From positions 1-64,000 of the forward strand of contig WTXG01000073.1 in the NCBI GenBank assembly GCA_022496185.1: a stretch of DNA of 64,000 nucleotides, given 5' to 3'. This document shows, piece after piece, positions 54,909 to 64,000 of this stretch; within the stretch, counting starts at the first letter, position 1; every line of letters begins with the position of its first letter. The position numbers were made by a program, and so were the translations under genes. The stretch comes from Multifurca ochricompacta. Taxonomy: Eukaryota > Basidiomycota > Agaricomycetes > Russulales > Russulaceae. The notes beneath the pieces were generated by a model. It was not told where the DNA came from, did not search any database, and saw nothing but the letters and a program-made list of their open reading frames with translations.

Positions 54909-56922
54909 ATGCCTGACACCGACACTGAGATTGTTATAAGAAAGCGACTTCATATTTCTGGACTAACACCAGCAATCTCATTTGATGACCTCTTCAAGCG
55001 TTTTGGCATCTTTGGCTCTGTCACCGCTTTGGATGGGTTAGGAAAGCTTGATTCCCTCGGCCAGCCACGCAAATTCGCCTATGTCACGTTAGAGACTACA
55101 AATCTCAATTATCGAGATGTTCGTGGTAACAGCTTCTGCCTATCACCTTCGTTTCATGACTCACTCTTCCATTCATCAGGCATGAATGCACTCAGCGGTT
55201 CGATGTGGAAAGGCACAAGATTACGCGTCGGAGAGGCAAAACCAGACTTTCGGGAGCGGTGAGTATGCGCTTTCACTTCAATGCGCACCCCCTTTGCACC
55301 CCATCCCCACTCTCTCCCTCCATCATTGCCTTTTTTTTTTCGTTCATATAGTTCTCAACTTGATGTCTGCATAGTATTTTACTTGAAAACGCGTCCCAGG
55401 AGGAAGAAGATACCCGACCACGTAAACGAAGGCGACTCATTCATGGTGTGCATGTCAGATATGCTCAGGACATGTCTCTCGTCACACCCGATAACGTTCA
55501 TCAACACCCACAGTGGCGCGTCACGCCGCTAGGGCGACTCATCCGTCCTATGCGCTTGCGTCCTGCTCGACCACTTGGTCCACCCCCCGACTCTCTCAAT
55601 TCCAAAAATCTCCTACCCAAAGCTAAAGGAAAGAGAAAACAGCGTACGTCACGCGCGCCTCCCACTCGGGTGCGCAGGCAGACGATCGACCCGTTACGAT
55701 GGGGCAGCACACATCTCAGCGGCGTTTTTTTAGATAGTTGGCAAGCGGCGTCGGTACCCTCCACTCTGAATACAAGTGGAGGAGAGACCACAGAGGTTGA
55801 GGAGGTGGAGATTCTTCTCAATGCCGACGCCGAACAGACCGCTACCGACATCCCGGCTAGTGTTGATGACGATGGTGATGTTAATACGCCTCAACCCAGC
55901 AGTGGAGATTCGCCCCGGAACCTGTCACTCCGAAAGAAGGTTCCCTCGGGTGGTTCATCAGCACCCCGCGCAATGTCATCGCCTCATCCAGCTTCTGCGA
56001 GTGCAGTCTCAGCAGAACACACCGACTTGGCTGTGGAGACGGCTAAAACGCTAGAGCTTCTCAACTCGATGTTTGGCGAAGCGAATGAAGACTGGGGCGG
56101 AGCGGAGAGCGTCGATTCGGATTTGGATTTGGATTTGGACGCCGAACGAGTTGCCACGAATCGCGTGGATCCACATGTGCCGAAGATCAGATCTGCTCAG
56201 AGCTTGCCCGATACGATGGACTTTGAGGTCGTTCCTGCCGCGGACCGACCCATTGCACAGCAAGAAAAAGCAAAGAGTGAGAAGCCGACTGTTGAACGGC
56301 AGGCTCAAGTGGAGACTGCAGCATCACGAAAAAATGACCCTGTGCGTCTGCCTACGAAACTCAAAGATTTATTCGCACCTCGAGAGGAGGAAGGTGAGTT
56401 TTTTTTTCCCTGGCAAGCGCGCTCGCGCGCGGGTCATGACGAGTATTTCATGCTCATTGTTTGTCATCCTTATCTGTACACCCGAACGTTAAGGTTTTTC
56501 TTTGATCGGTCACCTGGACCTGGACTTGGAGCTCGACCTGGACTTGGATATGAACATGGGTATGGAGAATCCGCATTTCCAAGCAGCGCACCCTTGCCCA
56601 TGCCTGTCGATTACCATCCTGATCCTACGAACGCCGCCAGCACTTCTGCGACCGGCGCTGACGCGCATTACGATCCACAGCCCTCGATACGACCTTACCG
56701 TTTTTCTTCCCGCAAAACGTGAAGAGGAACGACGGTGGTCACCAAGCGATGACAAATAGGGCCTTCGTTACGTCATTCAAGAAATTTGCGCGGACAGAGG
56801 AGGAGACGCAGATACGCGAACGGTGGGAGGGTGTGCGTGGAGAGCTCACGCGTGAGTGGAAGCGACGGCATCGAGAGGCGGTCAAGAGTCGACGGAGGCG
56901 GGGTGGTGAACTTATTGAGTAG
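54909..56922 (+). CDS. RRM protein of the NOL8 type (nucleolar, ribosome biogenesis)
   Basis: Role: NOL8-like proteins carry one N-terminal RNA-recognition motif and act in nucleolar pre-rRNA processing (family knowledge). Seen: RRM in residues 10-95 (RKRLHISGLTPAISFDDLFK, RKFAYVTLET), with an intron at about 55,127-55,180 restoring RGMNALSGSMWKGTRLRV; a second intron about 55,261-55,370 leads to ILLENASQEEEDTRPRKRRR and IHGVHVRYAQDMSLVTPDN. Then an acidic middle (about 55,750-56,400), and after a third intron (56,393-56,494) GFSLIGHLDLDLELDLD. The C-terminus RERWEGVRGELTREWKRRHR is typical of the family but sits in a different frame, so a frame slip or missed intron lies near 56,670. N- and C-terminal signatures are convincing; the last 400 bp need checking. 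Confidence 0.75.
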
Positions 56923-57102
56923 AGTGGTAGCTCCGGCCCAACCCGGCCCGGGCATTTATTAAACACAACATGTAATAGTAATATAAAAAACAAAACAACA
57001 CCACAAGAGGTGATCTTGAATATTTCTCAATTTCAATCTCAATCAATTTAAAGGTCAAGCTCAAGAGAGAGGCTATTCGGTCCCTGTAGAACCTTTCAAA
57101 AA

Positions 57103-60100
57103 ATGCCGTCTGACCATGTCGAACCTCATAAAAAACAACAACAACAACAGGAACAACCACCGCCAAGCGGTCGCCGAGGCGTGGGCACACAATCACGGCC
57201 CCGTCCCAACTGGCTCCTGTCGTCTCGGACTCAGACTCAGACTCGAACCAACCACCGCCGACACACTCTCACCCCGCTTGATGACCAGCCTCCTCCCTCT
57301 TGGCCATGGCACGCCTTACCTTCCTCTTTATCTTCATCTTCATCTTTATCTGATCTCTCAGCGACAACTAGCAACAATGAAATATCAACGATCACTGATG
57401 ACTCGTCGCAGGCACCCCCTGCTGTCTCTGCTCCTGTTGGTTCCGTTTCTGGGGACGGTCAGCGCGTGGAACGCGTCGTGAAGCGTAAGGCAGTTTGGGA
57501 GGGTGAAGAGACGCGAGGTGGGCGGCACATTGTGGATATTGACACTGAGGATAGCCGAGTGCGAGGACTGGGACGAGAACGAGGGACGAGGAAGAGGGCG
57601 AGGAAGAGGGAGAGGGGGAGGGGGAGGGGGAGAGTCAATTTGGATTAGTGAAAATGAGGGGATGAGGATTATCAAGGAAGCGACAACGGTTTCAAAGAAT
57701 CCGACGCGTCGAGTGACCGTTTCGGGAAAAGAGGAGGTCCAGTCCAAGCGTGCTCGGTCTCGAAGGACTGCGGCGGGAGGTGTTACACCGGACGATGGTG
57801 AGTCCATGCGCTTCTTTTTTCATACACGAGCTCTCTCGCACTGAATTGTATGCGCGTTCTGAATTGTATTTTCTTTCCTTTTCTTTTCTTTTCTTTTCTT
57901 TTTCTTTTTGGCTTATATATTTTTGGTTTGAAACACATCAGACATTGAGATTCAGCTTTCTTGGAAACGAAAAACTGGCGGATTACAAGTCGTCCAGTCG
58001 AGATATAGGAAAACCGTCGGTGAGTTCTCCCCCGCAAAGGATATAACCCTCACACCGAAACCTCTTCCAGCGCCTTCAGGGGTGTTCGGGACTAGTTCGG
58101 GAACCGTCAGTGAGGACAGGGAATCAGGTAAGATCTCAAAGCTACTACGACCCCGCTCGTGGGGGTATGCTATCAAAAATCCGTCTGTCTGACCGTCCAA
58201 TCCCCATCCCCCCCCAGGTCCATACTCTGCCATTCGGTTCAGAAGATCGGTACCTCCCGGTGGACCGGTCGTGCCCTTGCAAGAGGGTACACAGCTTGAC
58301 TTGGATTTGCCATCTGATGTAAATTCAGAAATGTCGAATGGGAATCAACACACAATGGCAGCGAACACGCCAGACTCGGCAGTGAATCTCCCGGAGTCTG
58401 CGGAACTGAGCACGGGTCTAGCGCCGGAGACGTCCGCGCCGCCGCCACCACCACCACCTCCACCACCTGAGCTACCACTGAGAGAATTGGGAGATGGTGA
58501 CCTTAGCCCTCTAACAGAGTTGTCCGGTACGAAAGTATTTAATGGCCTTTCTCCAGGGCAAATCTGACTGGCTTCTTTGAAATTTATTTTTTGCTAGATG
58601 AAGAATCCAACTCTGATATTCCACTTTCTCTGGTCGTATTCCCTTCACCTCGTCCAAAGAAACAAAGTTTCGTGGCGGAACAGCCACAGGATGGTAGAAA
58701 GCGAAAGGTTAAAGTCGTCAAGGACAGGGGTAAGGGAAAGGCTAAAGTAGTCTCGCCGGACACTGGAGATGCGACACTGGCCGCCAATGACTTTGGGACA
58801 GAACCTCAAGAACCTTCGGGTAGCACAGGCAAAAGAAGGACAAAATCCAAGGCCATCAGACGCAACTCCAAGGCCAAGGGGGACCTGGGGCCGAGTTACG
58901 AGGGACCTGATGAAGAAATCTCAGAAGTTGATTTCCCCTTCTCTAAAGGTAGATTACCACCCGTCCTGTGTCGTTTCTTACCCCGCTTTCTGGTTAGCTC
59001 GCGGTTTACGCTCAGGGCCCCATGGTCCCCGAGGAAAATCAGCCTGGCGTGCCATCGATCCTCCAAGTACAAGGACACGTCCTACGAAATGCCTGCCTGC
59101 TTCAAGCCTTCGGCCACGGGTGTGGGCTGGTGTAAGACCCAGCCATTCTTTTTGATGCAAATTTTAATCTCTTGTGCGGTAGGGAAAAAACGAGTTATTT
59201 GCCGCGCTTCCTTCCCTCGCAAAAAACGATGGTGGTGTCGTGTGGGAAGTCCTGGAATACCCTACGCTCGTCTTCTCCGGCGCGAGAAGTGAATCCGGGC
59301 TTGGTTGGTGGGAGAAAGACGCTTGGGAAGGTCGTAAGATCATTTTCTCAATGTACATGCGTGCTCCTAACTGTAAGCTGGCCCTTTTTTCACTAACAGT
59401 TTTGTCCACAGCGTTCGTGAAGTTGATGTACCCCTCACTCTTTCGGACCAGCATCCCACTTCGATCGTACATAGCTCTTCGATCAATTCAGAGAGCGCAG
59501 CTGGAAACGCGCACCCGCCACCGATTACTCTTTCCAATTTCCCTGGACCAATACTCAATTTCAATTCCAATGGGGCAGACCCTTTTTCAGGTTCGTGGAA
59601 TTCTGAGATGATGGGGTTACCCTCTGGTCCATGTGAAGCTGGGCCCTCCCGCATTACGCTAGAAGATCTCACGGGCGCTCCTTCTCGTACTGCCAGTGCC
59701 ATGGAAGAAGTTTCCGATATTGGTGGGGCGGGTCGTTCTTTTCCTTTTGTCGACTTGGACCTTCCCCATAATCACGACAATATCATGAACACTGGTGACG
59801 GCCACATGTCTTTTTCCATGTCGTGTGGTGCCAAAGACCGTCGTTACGGAGATACCACCGAGCGACGTTTGGATGCCATCAATTACCCTGGCCAGCGCCC
59901 AGGTGGCTGTCCTTCCAGTGCCTACTCGACCGCGGAAGCGATAAGTGTGGATGATCCTAGAACAATCGATGCTCAAGTTTCCTTTCTTCATACCCATGAG
60001 GACAGTTCTGCGTTGTCTGGCCCTGCTCTCGCTTGCGAAGCAGAAACCCAACACATTCTCCCCGGCACCCGCGGCTCTGTTCATGGGTTCTCTCATTTTG

Positions 60101-61823
60101 CGTCGTCATCCACCTGGGAACCTCCCGCGGGCCGTACACCGTTGGATACATCATGGCGTCCTTCGTCCGAACCCACCGAACCCAGCTCCTCGGAGTTGGC
60201 TCACCCACCACCAAACCAGACGATGTCGGGTCTTCATGAAGCTCCGAGTTATACCCCTTTAGATCCACCTGGAAGCAAAGGTCTGCATGATTCATACCCA
60301 TACGCATTATCTCTTCCACGACCTCCCCCCGAGGTTTCATCTCTCCTCAGAGTCCAGTCTTCTGGTGATGTTGTGTCCCCCGTTTTCTCACGTGACTCCC
60401 CACTGGTTCCTTGGGTGCTTCCGTCGGAGATCGGATACTTTTGGTTAGGGTTGTTCAAAATATCGGAAGTCAAGGTGATTCATACCTGCCACTGTCAGAG
60501 AACCGGTCTCACTTTACTGCCGGTCTGTCTTCTCGCCAGGTGGACACGAATTTGCGGCGAAGGCCCTCAGGCGACTTTGTGGTACGATGTACCTGGCGCT
60601 TTTCCCTGGAATGGGTACCCGGAGGCGAGGATTTACTCATGGATGAGGTGCAGGACGACTACCATGCGTGGTCAATGCGCATCACGCGGCCATGGTGGGA
60701 ACCGGATCACCTTCAGCAATCCTTTGTTTTTGAATCCTCTGAGGATCAGGATGCTGCGATGCCAACGCTGGGCATGCACCATGACACCTTGATGAACTCA
60801 CCCAGTTTTGGGTATACCCGTCTCTTGATACCACTGCCCCTTCTCGCCCCCTTCACGGGGAACTCCACCGCGATTGGTCATTTCCCAGTGGGCTACTACT
60901 GCGCAACGTGTGGTCGCGTCAACGTACAGCGCTTCCTTCGACATCGTCTTTGTGAGAGTGCCGCATGTAACGCTAAAGCAGACCCGCAGAGGGAGATTGG
61001 CTGGGTACTCGGTGCACTTTTCACGTGTGATCGAAAGGTTAACTCTGCTACCGTTTCCCCTGACGATAAGTGGACGGCGCCGACGACTGCCGAGCCTGGC
61101 ATCAGCTTCGACGATGGGACCCGTCTATTCCACTATCACCTAGCTGCCTCTGTACCAGCTTGTGATCCTGGGGCCGAGGCGGCTTCGGGCTGCCTCTCTG
61201 ATGTTGGTGTCGACTCGAATTCAAACTCGGTGCGCCATGTATTCAACGGCAACAAAGCGCCGCTGCAAGCGAGCGCTGAGGCGCTTTTTGACACGTTGCA
61301 GCGTGATGTTCTCATCGAGCGCAGTATTGGGGGGACGGTGTTTGTCACCCCGCCGATTGAATCTGGTGATCATCCAGTGCTAGGTCGTAATGGATATAGC
61401 GTGTGGGATCAGCAGACTCAGTTGATCGAAGGCGCCCTGAGTACGTATTGTCATGACCTTGGGCCCCTTAGAGTGCGTGCGTGGCGATCTATGCATGGAA
61501 CTCGGACGGAAAGGTACGTTTGGCACACACACCCACTGCTGCAGGGGGTTTATTTGGCTAGTCACTCACTTCAAGTACGTCTTGCCTCACTGTGTACAGT
61601 CCCGCCAGACTTTCCGCCCAGATCAAAGCATGTCGTCCTGCTCTGTTTGGGTGCCGATACTGCGTTACTCTTGGCCTCCCCCGGTTCCGGCAAGTCATAT
61701 TCGAAAGGAAAGAAAGAGGGACTACGCGTGACGATGGTTCACGGAGACCTCGCCGTGCTAAGCGGCAGCAAGTTTGAGGCAAGGACACCCAGCTTTTCTC
61801 ATTTTTTGACAGATCAAGGCTGA
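57103..61823 (+). CDS. large AlkB/2OG-dioxygenase-like protein of agaricomycete type
   Basis: Seen: a disordered, Gln/Ser/Pro-rich N-terminus (57,103-58,560, several short introns) and a basic region with nuclear-signal-like runs (GKRRTKSKAIRRN). Next comes a globular segment ELFAALPSLAKNDGGVVWEV, VLEYPTLVFSGARSESGLGW (about 59,180-59,340), then a long Ser/Pro linker. After an intron at about 60,476-60,540 come RCTWRFSLEWVPGGEDLL, a Cys cluster YYCATCGRVNVQRFLRHRLC (about 60,893-60,955) and, at the C-terminus, KHVVLLCLGADTALLL and LRVTMVHGDLAVLSG (61,630-61,780). The last pair resembles the beta-strand core of AlkB-type Fe(II)/2-oxoglutarate dioxygenases. I see no clear HxD iron ligand, so it may be inactive or mis-spliced near 61,513. 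A frame slip near 57,545 is also likely. Gene reality is good; function tentative. Confidence 0.6.
57604..57634 (+). other. G-run block with G-quadruplex potential in the AlkB-like gene
   Basis: Several runs of three to five G separated by single A residues on the coding strand, encoding Gly/Arg repeats. The C-rich complement lies on the template strand. Confidence 0.4.
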
Positions 61824-62346
61824 CTTTTTTTGTTTGTTTGTTTTGTTTATTTACTTGTGTTTGCTAGTTCTTGATGATCCGTACAGGCATGTGTATGCGT
61901 AAGTGAACCTATTGCTTTTGCTTATATTAACATTACTAACGACTGATGGCTTTCCATCAAAGTACTAGAAGCGGAGTGCATCTGACCCATTGTACTCTAT
62001 TTTAACGTATTTTTATCACATGCATGCTTCATTTCTATTTCAAATATCTGAACAGACTCTGAGCAGATTCTGTTGTCCAGTTGTCCCTTTCCCATCTACG
62101 CGCCATCAAACAGAGCTTCGACAAGCGTGGGACTCGAATCCCAGGAATTTGAGCGCCCCCTTCAAAAAGGTTCATGCTCGGCTCGCTTGTTGAATGTTCA
62201 ATGATCGGCAGGGCCGTAGTATATAGCCAAACAAGGAAATTCCAACATGAAATTCAGGTCCCCATAAACACCGACAGTTATACTATGGTCTAATCCATGA
62301 GTTAGGTGTCTCTCACGAGCGACACACAGGTCACAGCACTATGCTA
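61824..62346. other. intergenic region between convergent genes
   Basis: Both neighbours end here. Apart from T-rich stretches after 61,820 and an AT-rich centre I see no gene or repeat. Confidence 0.4.
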
Positions 62347-64000
62347 CTAGCTCTCTGTCTGCAACAGTTCGATGGCCCGCTCCAAGTCTAACCCAGCGTC
62401 CGTCTCGGAGACCCATTCGAAATTTTCTTGTATTCGCCCCGTGACCTCTTTCAGACTTGGCAACGTAAAATCTGACCTAAGCGGCCGGAGCGAAAAATAT
62501 TCCCCATTCACGCGCGAACGTCTTGCCACTTCCGTAGCTACAGGTTGTCGCACACGGGAATATATCTCCAATACCTGTTGTGCATTCCTTTTCGTCGTTC
62601 GCTCATGTGCGAGCAAAGTCGAAAGAACCAAGGCGTCCTAATAATAAGTAGGAAGGGGGATGGAACATGTGAGCGATCCAATGACGTTTCCGCACATTGA
62701 AGGTGCAGTAAGACTGACCTCGATGGCCTGCCCAGCGCCTGCACCTTGAAAGGGTGGCATCGCATGTGCCTGGGTTTGTCCATGTCAAGTTTCATATATC
62801 ACAGAGAGTACGAGAATGGTAGGAAAGCCGTACAGCATCTCCCAGAATCGCTACATTTCCGGACGAATAGAATGGCAATGTCTCAAGGGAATGGACGGCC
62901 CAACGAGTTATTTTTAGGCCATCCAAGCACTGAAACCATGTGAGCACTGAGAGATCGGGATACGCGACGGGTGTGCACACACCTGTACCAACTCGCTGAC
63001 CTCTCTTTCCCAACCATCATACATCTTCGAGACGTGCTCGGGATCTGCATTCGTTACCCATGCCTCCCCGAAATGTGTCCCTTCTTGGTCGGGGTGATGG
63101 TCAAAAGCAACAAAGTTGATAAAGCGACCGCGAGAGATCGGATACGCCATAATGTGCTAGGCAGACAGCTTAGATGAAGGGGTTAACCAGAGCGAAAACT
63201 GCAGACAAACTCACTCTATTTTTTCCTAGGTACTAAATATGGTAAACCTTGGTGCTCCAAGTAAAAAAGATAGATGCGCATACCTGTATGGGAGAGGAAA
63301 ATACCCTATGTTGAGGTGAGATACTTATCAACTTCTCAGAAGGTATGATCGTCCTGTAGGTGTATACTCCGATGAAGTGGGGTTCGATCATATTACGTAG
63401 TTCAGCAGCTTCAGCATCTCTCTTCAGAACCTCTGCCTTTACCGCAGCTTCTTGCAACATCCTCTTGCGAACGACAGACTTGATACCGTCTGCTCCAATG
63501 AGGATATCGCATGTCGCTGTGGTGCCATCATGGAATTCCAGCAGGATCGGTACATCGCGATCGGGGGATTGTGTGTAACTCTGAAGACGCTTGGATGTGA
63601 AGGTGCGACAGCGTTCTGTTAGGCGGTTTAGTAGGGTCTCGTGAAATTCAGCACGATGGATTCCTAACAAGCCTCCTGTAAATTATTGTTTTTGGTGTTC
63701 AGATGCTATTAACAATAATAAAACGCCTTAACCTCGAGAGAACATTGGTCCCATATCTTGACCTTCTGGTTGATCGGCCTTACGATACTGTATGGATAGC
63801 ACTGCAAAACATTTCAGAATGGCCCGAAATTGCACCCATTCTAATTTTACCTCGGTCGTCGCCTGGAAGGAAGGATAACAAACGGATAACATCATCCTCC
63901 AGGCCGAGCGTCTTGAGGACTTGTCTTGTTCGCCACCATACGCCGACTCCAGCACCTATTTCAGTAAATTTGGAGGCTGCTTCATAGACATCGACTTGAA
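62347..64000 (-). CDS. class A FAD-dependent monooxygenase (salicylate hydroxylase-like), 5' end off the window
   Basis: Role: flavoprotein hydroxylases use FAD and NAD(P)H to hydroxylate aromatic or related substrates. Seen: at the right edge VDVYEAASKFTEIGAGVGVW with WRTRQVLKTLGLEDDVIRLL (just after the missing GxGxxG, roughly 30 residues lost); IHRAEFHETLLNRL; the DG motif DILIGADGIKSVVRKRM (about 63,510-63,460); YRTIIPSEKL; YPISRGRFINFVAFD; and, rebuilt over two introns, the GD motif NVAILGDA|AHAMPPFQGAGAGQ, then an extended C-terminal helix region ending at 62,347. About six exons with short introns. No frame break is seen. The substrate cannot be told from sequence. Confidence 0.85.

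Overview
This window looks like a nuclear segment of a basidiomycete fungus, most likely an agaricomycete. The evidence is short (about 45-90 bp) GT-AG introns, Goodbye-NACHT-ankyrin and NB-ARC-TPR receptor genes, HUA1-like and NOL8-like genes of fungal type, and copia, gypsy, Tad1-like LINE and hAT elements of the kinds common in these fungi. I cannot name the species.

The window has two compartments. Positions 1 to about 46,300 are a graveyard of nested mobile elements holding one gene with an essentially complete domain set (NLR1, 12,635-16,398) and one dead monooxygenase gene (from 18,036). Positions 46,344 to 64,000 are gene-dense host DNA: NLR2, coronin, a small unknown ORF, a HUA1-like gene, a NOL8-like gene, a large AlkB/2OG-dioxygenase-like gene, and a partial FAD monooxygenase running off the right edge. 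The two innate-immunity-type receptors lie in or at the edge of the repeat compartment.

Much of the nesting can be read from perfect target-site duplications (TSDs). Around 3.2-6.5 kb, MITE-1 (TSD ATTACTCT) contains MITE-2 (TSD AATAGCAA), which contains Copia-A (TSD AGGGT). Copia-B (7,260-12,120, TSD CCACC) sits in a LINE 3' tail. LINE-A (20,164-29,690, minus strand) is inserted in the 3' part of the dead monooxygenase gene with a 14-bp TSD. LINE-A is itself cut by a Mutator-like element (20,803-22,193, 9-bp TSD) and two solo LTRs (TSDs CAGAC and GGATC). A second Mutator-type end begins at 29,816 and is split by a solo LTR (TSD ATTCA) and a hAT-type MITE-3 (TSD AATTCACC). Further right come LINE-B, a hAT transposase remnant, a gypsy element fused to a copia element across a solo LTR that lacks a TSD, and a cluster of short repeats.

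The elements have decayed mainly at CpG. In the two complete LTR pairs, every difference I can see is a CpG to TpG/CpA transition, and several inactivating changes (CGA to TGA stops, catalytic Asp to Asn in the LINE) fit the same process. Some conserved host genes carry apparent one-base frameshifts, notably three in coronin and one in NLR1. These could be assembly errors, so the frames of those genes should be read with care. Many exon boundaries given here were worked out by eye from splice consensus and family conservation.
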